Program-made: the position numbers and the translations under genes | The notes under the pieces: model-generated | Databases searched by the model: none | The model's input: only the letters and a program-made list of their open reading frames with translations | What the model was told of the DNA's origin: nothing | Assembly (NCBI GenBank): GCA_022710165.1 | Contig: JAKLHL010000103.1 | Location: 1-5,706 of the forward strand | Length of the DNA: 5,706 nucleotides | Source of the DNA: Bdellovibrionales bacterium | GTDB lineage: Bacteria; Bdellovibrionota; JAFGOL01 | Direction: 5' to 3' | In this document: piece after piece, positions 1 through 5,340 of the stretch | Position numbering within the stretch: position 1 is the first letter of the stretch | Layout of the letters: each line of letters begins with the position of its first letter

Positions 1-887
1 GCCCTTATGTATACATATGCGGTGCTTGCTCCTATCGCGTATGAAGCGATTATCAAACCCTCGAGGAGCCTGTGGGGATCACCTTCAATGACCGCCCTGT
101 CCATGAAAGCACCAGGATCACCTTCATCGGCGTTACAGATAAAGTACTTTTGATGGGAAGGCGTATTAAGCGCGAACTTCCATTTTTTTCCTGTCAAAAA
201 GCCTCCGCCGCCCCTGCCCCTGAGCCCGCTCTTCTCTACTGTGTCGCAAATTTCTTTAGAGGTGTTCTGTGACAACGATTTTGAAAGGGCCCTGTAACCA
301 CCGTGGGCTACATACTCATCTATGCTGTTAGGATCTATAACTCCGCAGTTCTCTAGCACCCATCTTGTTTGATGCTGAAAGAAACTGTGCTCTTTCATCG
401 TCGGGACCTTGTCCCACTTTTTGACCCCGGCTCTATCGAACTGGAAGAACGCATTCTTTAAATTACCCTTTGAAGAAAAGACCGGTTCCAATATCTCTTC
501 AACGTTATTCTCTGTAACTTTTGAAAAGGATATCCTGTTCATCCCGGGGAGTTGAACATCAACTATTGGTTCTTCTGAACAAAGCCCTATACATCCAACC
601 TCTATTATCTGAGCTTTTAGGTTCTTATCTTTAAGATAAGACCTTATCTTTGCGAGCGTTTTTGCCGCACCAGCGCCAAGACCACAGGTCCCTGTACCTA
701 TATAGATGACAGGCGACTTAACGTCCTCCCTCTTTAGCTCCTTCATGTGAGAACTCAGCTTGTCCTTGCAAACTTTGCTCTCATGGCAGAAAGGCCCCTC
801 GCTCCTGCACTGCACAAAGCCGGAACAAGGATCACTGACGGTGTTCTTACAATTATCACAGCACTTGTCTTTGATCGTGAAGCTCAT
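1..887 (-). CDS. nuoF: NuoF-like NADH:acceptor oxidoreductase flavoprotein subunit (HydB/HndC type), 3'-truncated by window edge
   Basis: I translated the reverse complement by eye. It is open from the ATG at 885-887 to the window edge (295 codons), so the C-terminal half is missing. Order of parts: a Cys-rich leader (residues 1-43, Cys at 9, 10, 13, 21, 27, 34, 40); a thioredoxin-like ferredoxin domain (about 58-137, with GTGTCG at 64-69 and GCIGLC at 98-103); then the NuoF flavin/NADH fold, with the glycine-rich loop GLRGRGGGGFLTGKKW (221-236) and ICNADEGDPGAFMDR (250-264). Known for the family: this subunit binds FMN and NADH, oxidises NADH and passes electrons to Fe-S clusters in partner subunits. 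The remaining Rossmann part, SLBB and [4Fe-4S] regions should lie off the left edge. It starts 2 nt after the nuoE-like stop, with AAGGGG 8 nt upstream of the ATG. With no Complex I neighbours seen, a soluble or bifurcating hydrogenase-type complex is more likely than respiratory Complex I, but that is inference. Confidence 0.93.
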   Translation of the reverse strand, partial: MSFTIKDKCCDNCKNTVSDPCSGFVQCRSEGPFCHESKVCKDKLSSHMKELKREDVKSPVIYIGTGTCGLGAGAAKTLAKIRSYLKDKNLKAQIIEVGCIGLCSEEPIVDVQLPGMNRISFSKVTENNVEEILEPVFSSKGNLKNAFFQFDRAGVKKWDKVPTMKEHSFFQHQTRWVLENCGVIDPNSIDEYVAHGGYRALSKSLSQNTSKEICDTVEKSGLRGRGGGGFLTGKKWKFALNTPSHQKYFICNADEGDPGAFMDRAVIEGDPHRLLEGLIIASYAIGASTAYVYIR

Positions 888-889
888 CT

Positions 890-1363
890 CTAGTTCCCCT
901 TTTTGTCTTTTTCCCTGTATGTGTCCAATATCCTATCCAAACTTTCTGGAGTTACACCGGCGTAATATTCCCCGTTTATGCAAACCACCGGCGCAAGACT
1001 GCATGCTCCAACGCATGCCACTACTTCCAGACTAAAAAGCCCGTCCCTTGTTGTCTGGCCTGAATCTATCTTTAAAGTCCTCTTTACAGCATCTAAAACT
1101 TTAGCTGAGCCCTTTACGTGACATGCAGTGCCCCTGCAAAGCTGTATGTGGTATCTGCCAGGCTGATTGAACTTGAACTGATTGTAAAAACTGGCAACAC
1201 CGTATATCTTTGATAAAGGAAGGTTCAAGAACCTGCTTACAGCGAGTAATGAATCAAAACTAAGGAACCCGTCCTTTTCCTGAACGTCCTGAAGTATGGG
1301 TATGAGGGAATCCCTCTTTGCCCCTTCGTACCTAGAAAAAATATCATCCATGCTTTTCATCAT
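890..1363 (-). CDS. nuoE: NuoE-like [2Fe-2S] thioredoxin-fold subunit (HydC/HndA type)
   Basis: A 157-residue protein of the 24-kDa Complex I subunit family, usually about 150-170 residues. An N-terminal helical bundle (about 5-65, including LPLSKIYGVASFYNQF at 48-63) precedes a thioredoxin-like domain with a complete [2Fe-2S] ligand set: C76 and C81 in CRGTAC, and C117 and C121 in ACVGAC. In the family this cluster accepts or relays electrons next to the NuoF flavin, and the protein works as a heterodimer with NuoF in the cytoplasm or on a larger complex. It lies 6 nt after the rex stop and 2 nt before nuoF, so the three genes are almost certainly cotranscribed. The start is ambiguous: ATG codons occur at residues 1, 2 and 5. 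The Shine-Dalgarno TAAGGGGG (1365-1372) lies 1, 4 and 13 nt from them, so residue 2 or 5 may be the real start. Confidence 0.95.
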   Translation of the reverse strand: MMKSMDDIFSRYEGAKRDSLIPILQDVQEKDGFLSFDSLLAVSRFLNLPLSKIYGVASFYNQFKFNQPGRYHIQLCRGTACHVKGSAKVLDAVKRTLKIDSGQTTRDGLFSLEVVACVGACSLAPVVCINGEYYAGVTPESLDRILDTYREKDKKGN

Positions 1364-1364
1364 T

Positions 1365-1372
1365 CCCCCTTA
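1365..1372 (-). promoter_or_regulatory. Ribosome binding site of nuoE overlapping the rex stop codon
   Basis: On the minus strand TAAGGGGG matches the anti-SD complement TAAGGAGG at 7 of 8 positions. Its first three bases are the rex stop codon TAA (1370-1372). Ribosomes finishing rex therefore end on the nuoE initiation region, which suggests translational coupling of repressor and enzyme subunits. Confidence 0.65.
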
Positions 1373-1990
1373 CTTTCTCTTGCCTGAAGAAAAATAGACC
1401 AGTTTCTCTATGTTCATCGTAATGTCGACATCTTCCACGAAGATGTTGGCAGGAAGCTTTAACCTTACAGGGGCAAAGTTCAAGATCCCTTTTATACCGC
1501 TGTGCATGAGAACATCCGCCGTTTGCTGGGCCTCTGATGCAGGAACGCAGAGTATAGCTGTCTTTATGTTGTTCTCTGACACGAATTTTGATAGCTCCTC
1601 TATGTAATAGCACTTTGAGTTGTTTATAACCCTGTCCACTTTTTGCCTGTCGCTGTCAAAGCTGGCTACTATGTTTATGTGTGATTTTCCGCTCTTGAAA
1701 TAAGATAAAAGAGCCCTGCCTATGTTACCTATACCGACGAGAATAACGTCAACTACCTCTGAAGTGTTGAAAAATTCATCAATGTGCTTTATGAGCTCAT
1801 TAACGTCATAACCTTTTTGAGGACTGCCGGAACAGCCAAGTGCCATCAAGTCCCTTCTTACCTGAGCAGAAGTACCACGGACCATGTCTGCCAATTGATG
1901 TGAATAGACATTGCTAGTTCCTTCATCTTTAGCAAGCTTAAGAAAACGTCTGTAAAGGCTAAGTCTGGCTACCGTTTTTTCAGGAGTCAT
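1370..1990 (-). CDS. rex: Redox-sensing transcriptional repressor Rex
   Basis: A 206-residue protein, slightly short of the usual 205-225 for Rex. The N-terminal winged helix (about 1-78) begins RLSLYRRFLKLAKDEG and has the recognition helix TSAQVRRDLMALG (40-52), followed by a GYDV segment. The Rossmann domain carries VILVGIGNIGRALLSY (82-97), whose GxGxxG at 86-91 binds NADH or NAD+. The C-terminal NFAPVRLKLP and VDITMNIEKLVYF segments are family hallmarks and belong to the dimer-forming, domain-swapped end. Rex represses genes for NADH reoxidation when NAD+ dominates and leaves DNA when NADH rises. Here it heads a rex-nuoE-nuoF operon and has Rex-type operators in its own promoter, so autoregulation is likely. 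The ATG at 1988-1990 has AAGAGGG (2000-2006) 9 nt upstream, which supports this start. Confidence 0.97.
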   Translation of the reverse strand: MTPEKTVARLSLYRRFLKLAKDEGTSNVYSHQLADMVRGTSAQVRRDLMALGCSGSPQKGYDVNELIKHIDEFFNTSEVVDVILVGIGNIGRALLSYFKSGKSHINIVASFDSDRQKVDRVINNSKCYYIEELSKFVSENNIKTAILCVPASEAQQTADVLMHSGIKGILNFAPVRLKLPANIFVEDVDITMNIEKLVYFSSGKRK

Positions 1991-2014
1991 TTTTATATGC
2001 CCTCTTTTTTCACA

Positions 2015-2032
2015 ATGTGATTTTTTTCACAA
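2015..2032. promoter_or_regulatory. Rex operator 1, over the predicted rex transcription start
   Basis: On the plus strand ATGTGATTTTTTTCACAA fits the Rex consensus TTGTGAA-N4-TTCACAA at 12 of 14 fixed positions. It sits immediately downstream of the rex -10 box and covers the predicted +1, so bound Rex would block initiation or escape. A further half-site directly abuts it: TTCACA at 2009-2014 lies back to back with the TGTGA. On the minus strand this makes TTGTGAAAAAA appear twice, at 2032-2022 and 2015-2005, 17 bp apart. Confidence 0.82.
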
Positions 2033-2038
2033 GACAAT

Positions 2039-2067
2039 TTATAACACGCGCCAACAGGGCTTGTCAA
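2039..2067 (-). promoter_or_regulatory. Sigma-70 promoter of the rex-nuoE-nuoF operon
   Basis: On the minus strand there is a perfect -35 TTGACA (2067-2062), a 17-nt spacer, and -10 TTATAA (2044-2039). TATAAA, shifted by one base, is an alternative with an 18-nt spacer. Transcription should start near 2032, giving a leader of about 40 nt before the rex ATG. Rex-type operators flank the promoter on both sides. It is the best promoter match in the window. Confidence 0.8.
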
Positions 2068-2073
2068 AGGATT

Positions 2074-2097
2074 TTGTTACAAAATTCACATTGTGAA
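2074..2097. promoter_or_regulatory. Rex operator 2, upstream of the rex -35 box
   Basis: TTGTTACAAAATTCACAT (2074-2091) fits TTGTGAA-N4-TTCACAA at 11 of 14 fixed positions. The overlapping TTCACATTGTGAA (2085-2097) is a perfect 6-1-6 inverted repeat of the same half-site. It lies 6 bp upstream of the rex -35 box and begins 23 bp past the kbl stop. The centre is 59 bp from operator 1. Its half-site order mirrors that of operator 1, so the promoter is framed by inverted copies. Confidence 0.65.
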
Positions 2098-2120
2098 ATA
2101 GTAGGAATATTATCTAGTAA

Positions 2121-3326
2121 CTACTTAATAACGTTGTGTTTCTTTCCAACCTTAATGAATACTTCTAGGGCCTTTTCAAGGTCCTTTTTGTCAAGGGCGG
2201 CAGACATCTGCGTCCTTATCCTGGCCTGGCCTTGAGGGACCACTGGATAGAAGAATCCTACTGCAAAGATCCCTTCTGCATAAAGGTCCTTACTTACAGC
2301 CTGCGCAAGTTTTGCATCATAGAGCATGATCGGGACTATTGGGGTATTCCCAGGTTTAAGTTCAAAGCCTGCAGCCTCTAAAGATGTACGCCAGAACTTT
2401 GTGAGCATTTCAAGTTTATCCCTTCTCTCTGTGCTCTGAGAAAGTATATCAAGGACTTTTAAAGTCGCTGTAACAACTGCCGGCATCAAAGCGTTGCTGA
2501 AAAGATAAGGTCTTCCCCTCTGTTTCAAAAGTTCTATTATCTCTTTTCTTCCTGCTATACATCCGCCCGTAGCACCGCCCAGGGCCTTTCCGAACGTCGT
2601 GGTTATGATATCAACCTTGTCCATTACATTAAAATGCTCGTGAGTACCTCTGCCGGTCTTGCCGATGAAGCCTGTAGCGTGTGAATCATCTACCACAACT
2701 AATGCTCCGTACTTTTCGCCAAGCTCGCAGATCTTGTCTAACTTTGCCATATCGCCGTCCATGGAGAACACACCGTCGGTCATTATTAACTTTATTCTGG
2801 CCTGAGTGGTCTTTAACTTTTCTTCCAGCTCTTCCATGTTGGAATGTTCGTATATGTAACGCTGTGCTTTGCTGAGCCTTATACCGTCAATGATAGAAGC
2901 ATGGACCAGCTTGTCAGAATATATCGCGTCCTCTGCCGTAAGTATCGCCTCAAACAGAGCGCCGTTGGCGTCAAAACAAGAACCAAAAAGTATTGCGTCC
3001 TCTGTTCCAAGGAACTTAGACACTTTTCTTTCAAGCTCCCTGTGTATGTCCTGAGTGCCGCAGATGAACCTTACGGATGACATACCGTAACCGCGAGATT
3101 CAAGTCCATCGTGGGCCGCCTTAACAACGTCGGGATGAGAGCTAAGGCCAAGATAGTTGTTAGCACAAAGGTTTATGATAGTCTTTTCAGGAGCGTCTTC
3201 AGGGAAACGAACCTTGACCACTCCGGACTGAGGCGATGTTATCACTCTCTCGTCCTTATAGAGGCCGTCGTTCTTTATGGAATTTATAGTATCGACGTAG
3301 AATTTCTTTGATTTAGCGTATGACAT
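2121..3326 (-). CDS. kbl: 2-amino-3-ketobutyrate CoA ligase (glycine C-acetyltransferase)
   Basis: A PLP enzyme of the alpha-oxoamine synthase family. It cleaves 2-amino-3-ketobutyrate, the product of Tdh, with CoA to give glycine and acetyl-CoA in the cytoplasm. The 401-residue protein closely follows E. coli Kbl (about 398). Visible marks: INLCANNYLGLSSHPD (51-66), GMSSVRFICGTQDIHRELE (81-99), H142 in the PLP-stacking position, VVVDDSHATGFIG (210-222) with the DDSH PLP-contact motif, TTTFGKALGGATGG with the Schiff-base lysine K247, and near the C-terminus GFFYPVVPQGQARIRTQMSA. No active-site residue appears to be missing. I chose the start at 3326 because AAGGAG lies 7-8 nt before it and the reading matches E. 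coli. The longer in-frame reading from 3359 adds 11 residues that overlap the end of tdh and has no such support. The gene begins 14 nt after the tdh stop. Confidence 0.97.
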   Translation of the reverse strand: MSYAKSKKFYVDTINSIKNDGLYKDERVITSPQSGVVKVRFPEDAPEKTIINLCANNYLGLSSHPDVVKAAHDGLESRGYGMSSVRFICGTQDIHRELERKVSKFLGTEDAILFGSCFDANGALFEAILTAEDAIYSDKLVHASIIDGIRLSKAQRYIYEHSNMEELEEKLKTTQARIKLIMTDGVFSMDGDMAKLDKICELGEKYGALVVVDDSHATGFIGKTGRGTHEHFNVMDKVDIITTTFGKALGGATGGCIAGRKEIIELLKQRGRPYLFSNALMPAVVTATLKVLDILSQSTERRDKLEMLTKFWRTSLEAAGFELKPGNTPIVPIMLYDAKLAQAVSKDLYAEGIFAVGFFYPVVPQGQARIRTQMSAALDKKDLEKALEVFIKVGKKHNVIK

Positions 3327-3331
3327 CTTTT

Positions 3332-3339
3332 GTCTCCTT
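3332..3339 (-). promoter_or_regulatory. Ribosome binding site that fixes the kbl start
   Basis: On the minus strand AAGGAGAC lies in the 14-nt gap between the tdh stop and the ATG at 3324-3326. Its AGGAG core (3334-3338) is 7 nt from that ATG. This favours the internal ATG over the upstream one at 3357-3359. Confidence 0.75.
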
Positions 3340-3340
3340 C

Positions 3341-4375
3341 TTATTTGAGCACGGACCAATCAAGCACTATCTTTCCAGAGTTCCCGGAAGCCATCAGTTC
3401 AAAACCTTTTTCGAACTCAGTTATAGGGAACCTATGGGTTATTATAGGTTTTATATCAAGACCGCTCTGTATCATAGCTGTCATCTTATACCAGGTCTCG
3501 AACATCTCTCTTCCATAGATGCCTTTCAAGAACAGGCCCTTAAAGATGACCTTGTCCCACTCTATCCCTGAGCCGTTAGGGAGTATCCCAAGAAGGGCTA
3601 TCTTTGCACCCATCCTTACAGTCTCTAACATATCGTTAAAAGCGTGGATACTGCCTGACATCTCAAGGCCAATGTCAAAGCCTTCCGTCATCCCTATCTC
3701 TTTCATCACATCTTTTAATTTTTTATTCTTAACGTTCACACAGTGGTCTATGCCAAGTTTTTTTGCAAGCTCGAGCCTGTAATCGTTCATATCAGTTATA
3801 ACGACCTTTCTTGCGCCTACATGTTTTGCTACAGCCCCTGCCATTATCCCTATAGGACCTGCACCAGTTATAAGGATATCCTCGCCTATAAGGTCATAGG
3901 ACAAGGCTGTATGTACGGCGTTGCCGAACGGATCAAAAATGGCCGCCTCGTCGTCAGAGATCTCTTTAGGCAAAGGGAAAACGTTCACCGCAGGCATAAC
4001 AAGGTATTCTGCGAACGCACCTGGGATGTTAACTCCTATACCTTTTGTGTTTATGCAAAGATGCCTTTTTCCTGCTCTGCAGTTCCTGCAATGTCCGCAG
4101 ACCACATGCCCTTCGCCGGATACCCTTTGTCCGACCTTAAGGCCGGTAACAGCCTTGCCAAGCTCGGCTATCTCACCGACGAACTCATGCCCCACCTGCA
4201 TTGGCACAGGTATGGTCTTTTGCGACCATTCATCCCAGTTATAGATATGGACGTCCGTGCCGCATATCGCTGTCTTTTTTATCTTAATAAGTACGTCATT
4301 TTCTTTTATTTCCGGCTTTGGGAGCTCTTCCATCCAGATGCCTTTTTTAGGATATTTTTTAACGAGAGCCTTCAT
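3341..4375 (-). CDS. tdh: L-threonine 3-dehydrogenase (zinc, NAD+-dependent)
   Basis: A medium-chain zinc alcohol dehydrogenase relative that oxidises L-threonine to 2-amino-3-ketobutyrate with NAD+. Kbl then cleaves this intermediate. The protein has 344 residues (E. coli Tdh 341) and aligns almost end to end by recall. The catalytic zinc region has C38 (in KTAICGTDVHIYNWDEWSQK), H63 and E64 (VGHEFVGE). The structural zinc lobe has C93, C96, C99 and C107 (CGHCRNCRAGKRHLC). The substrate/zinc segment IFDPFGNAVHTAL is at 146-158. The Rossmann fold has GAGPIG (171-176) and D195, which fits NAD+ preference. The C-terminal FKGIYGREMFETWYKM type of segment is present. I chose the start at 4375: MKAL matches the family start and AAGGAG (4387-4392) is 11 nt upstream. 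The in-frame ATG at 4417 adds 14 unlikely residues and lies inside the intergenic inverted repeat. First gene of the tdh-kbl operon. Confidence 0.97.
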   Translation of the reverse strand: MKALVKKYPKKGIWMEELPKPEIKENDVLIKIKKTAICGTDVHIYNWDEWSQKTIPVPMQVGHEFVGEIAELGKAVTGLKVGQRVSGEGHVVCGHCRNCRAGKRHLCINTKGIGVNIPGAFAEYLVMPAVNVFPLPKEISDDEAAIFDPFGNAVHTALSYDLIGEDILITGAGPIGIMAGAVAKHVGARKVVITDMNDYRLELAKKLGIDHCVNVKNKKLKDVMKEIGMTEGFDIGLEMSGSIHAFNDMLETVRMGAKIALLGILPNGSGIEWDKVIFKGLFLKGIYGREMFETWYKMTAMIQSGLDIKPIITHRFPITEFEKGFELMASGNSGKIVLDWSVLK

Positions 4376-4395
4376 AATGTCAGTTTCTCCTTTTG

Positions 4396-4424
4396 CTTTT
4401 TTATGATTTAATAGCATAAAAAAG
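4396..4424. repeat. Perfect 10-bp inverted repeat in the tdh/transporter divergent promoter region
   Basis: CTTTTTTATG (4396-4405), a 9-nt spacer, then CATAAAAAAG (4415-4424): the two 10-bp arms are exact reverse complements. The arms do not extend further. The repeat sits in the middle of the 65-bp gap between the tdh and transporter start codons. It contains possible -10 hexamers on both strands: TATGAT on the plus strand (4402-4407) and TATGCT on the minus strand (4418-4413). No convincing -35 box was found for either. It could be an operator for a dimeric regulator or simply symmetric overlapping promoters. It does not match Rex sites, and I do not recognise the family. Confidence 0.6.
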
Positions 4425-4425
4425 A

Positions 4426-4434
4426 GGGGAGGAG
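4426..4434 (+). promoter_or_regulatory. Ribosome binding site of the EamA transporter gene
   Basis: GGGGAGGAG ends 6 nt before the ATG at 4441. It is the strongest Shine-Dalgarno in the window and leaves little doubt about this start. Confidence 0.8.
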
Positions 4435-4440
4435 AATAAA

Positions 4441-5340
4441 ATGCTTTATCTTTTCATAGCCTCGCTAATCTGGGCTTTTTCTTTTGGGTTGATAAAGACC
4501 AGTCTCACGGACATCGACCCCAATGTGGTCTCTTTCATAAGACTGGCCCTGTCGTTCTTGATCTTCCTTCCTTTATTCAGACTAAAAAGCATTAAAAAAT
4601 ATCACGACAAGAAAATTAAAAGACAGCTCTTGCTCATCGGGGCCATCCAGTTCGGCATAATGTATGCAACATACATACATTCCTTCCGTTTCCTGAAGGC
4701 TTACGAAGTGGCCATTTTTACCATCCTAACGCCTATATATGTGACTCTCATCAACGACCTTATAAACAAAAAGCCGCTTGATATCCCTGCCTTGTTCGCC
4801 GCTTTCATAGCCATCTTTGGCGCCGGATATATAGTTTACTCAAAGCTAAGTGATAACATCTTTATAATGGGAGTGATACTCGTCCAGGCCTCGAACCTTT
4901 CTTTTGCCATCGGCCAGATCTACTATAAAAAGATACTTAACAAACACCCCGACCTTGAAAGCCACAGTGTTTTTGCCCTGCTCTATGCGGGCGGTGCCGG
5001 AATAGTCCTCTTATTTTCCTTTCTGTCTGGCGGCTGGCAAGGCTTTGCGCCTACAGGGGACCAGGTATCAGCACTTCTCTATCTTGGCATAATAGCTTCA
5101 GGAGTTGGCTTCTTCCTTTGGAACCTGGGAGCTGTAAAGGCTAAAGTATCAAGTCTTGCTGTGATGAACAACGCAAAGATACCGCTAGCCATTATCTGTT
5201 CCATATTCATCTTTGGGGAGACCGCTGATTGGAGAAGGCTCTTAATAGGCGGAGGCATCATGCTTGTGGCAGTAATAATTTGTGAACAGGAAAAAGTAAG
5301 GGAACGCTGGCCCTTTAAAAAACTCGATTCAGAGTCTTAA
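4441..5340 (+). CDS. DMT superfamily (EamA) inner-membrane transporter, YigM-like
   Basis: A 299-residue, very hydrophobic protein with about ten predicted transmembrane helices (near 2-19, 29-47, 63-80, 88-106, 115-134, 140-160, 176-195, 209-228, 238-258, 267-282). It forms two EamA halves, each beginning with a family-like segment (ASLIWAFSFGLIKT at 7-20; ILVQASNLSFAIGQIYYKK at 146-164), and has the conserved FGE near residue 260 before the last helix. Charged loops, such as KSIKKYHDKKIKRQ at 49-62, lie between helices. DMT proteins move small metabolites, often by proton-coupled import or by export. Recalled segments of E. coli YigM, the biotin transporter, look similar here (FTILTPIYVTLINDL, YLGIIASGVGFFLWNLGA, MNNAKIP). 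Biotin is therefore a reasonable candidate substrate, but an amino-acid or other metabolite carrier is also possible. It diverges from tdh and converges with the HU gene. Confidence 0.9.
   Translation: MLYLFIASLIWAFSFGLIKTSLTDIDPNVVSFIRLALSFLIFLPLFRLKSIKKYHDKKIKRQLLLIGAIQFGIMYATYIHSFRFLKAYEVAIFTILTPIYVTLINDLINKKPLDIPALFAAFIAIFGAGYIVYSKLSDNIFIMGVILVQASNLSFAIGQIYYKKILNKHPDLESHSVFALLYAGGAGIVLLFSFLSGGWQGFAPTGDQVSALLYLGIIASGVGFFLWNLGAVKAKVSSLAVMNNAKIPLAIICSIFIFGETADWRRLLIGGGIMLVAVIICEQEKVRERWPFKKLDSES
5317..5336 (-). terminator. Possible weak terminator of the HU-family gene
   Basis: Just after the HU stop, the minus strand reads GACTC (5336-5332), loop TGAATC, GAGTT (5325-5321, one G-U pair), with a T6 run at 5322-5317 that overlaps the stem. 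The stem is short and AT-rich, so this is only suggestive. It lies wholly inside the last codons of the transporter gene, as it must with overlapping convergent stops. Confidence 0.3.

Noticed and set aside
72..1035. Short plus-strand frames opposite the nuoF-like and nuoE-like genes
   Set aside because: They are antisense to continuous, motif-rich coding sequence and lack ribosome binding sites and family features.
1344..1613. Second minus-strand frame inside rex (89 codons)
   Set aside because: It is an out-of-frame shadow of rex. The translation is rich in Arg, Cys and His and resembles no protein.
2080..2097. TTCACAATGTGAA followed by TTTTG as a terminator for kbl
   Set aside because: The stem is AT-rich, the loop is only 1-3 nt and the T run is four bases. 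The same motif recurs at 2009-2021 and fits Rex half-sites much better.
3743..4411. Long plus-strand open frame (222 codons) opposite tdh
   Set aside because: It lies fully antisense to a strongly supported Tdh with intact zinc and NAD motifs. Its product has no recognisable domain, many aromatic and Cys residues typical of antisense reading, and no good ribosome binding site.
4376..4417. Longer Tdh reading from the ATG at 4417
   Set aside because: The extra residues are Lys-rich and unlike the family N-terminus. The ATG lies inside the inverted repeat and a likely promoter, and has no Shine-Dalgarno suited to it.
4376..4440. Riboswitch or BirA-type biotin operator in the tdh/transporter gap
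   Set aside because: The 65-bp gap is too short for a glycine riboswitch, and no TTGTAAAC/GTTTACAA arms are present. The inverted repeat has unrelated arms.
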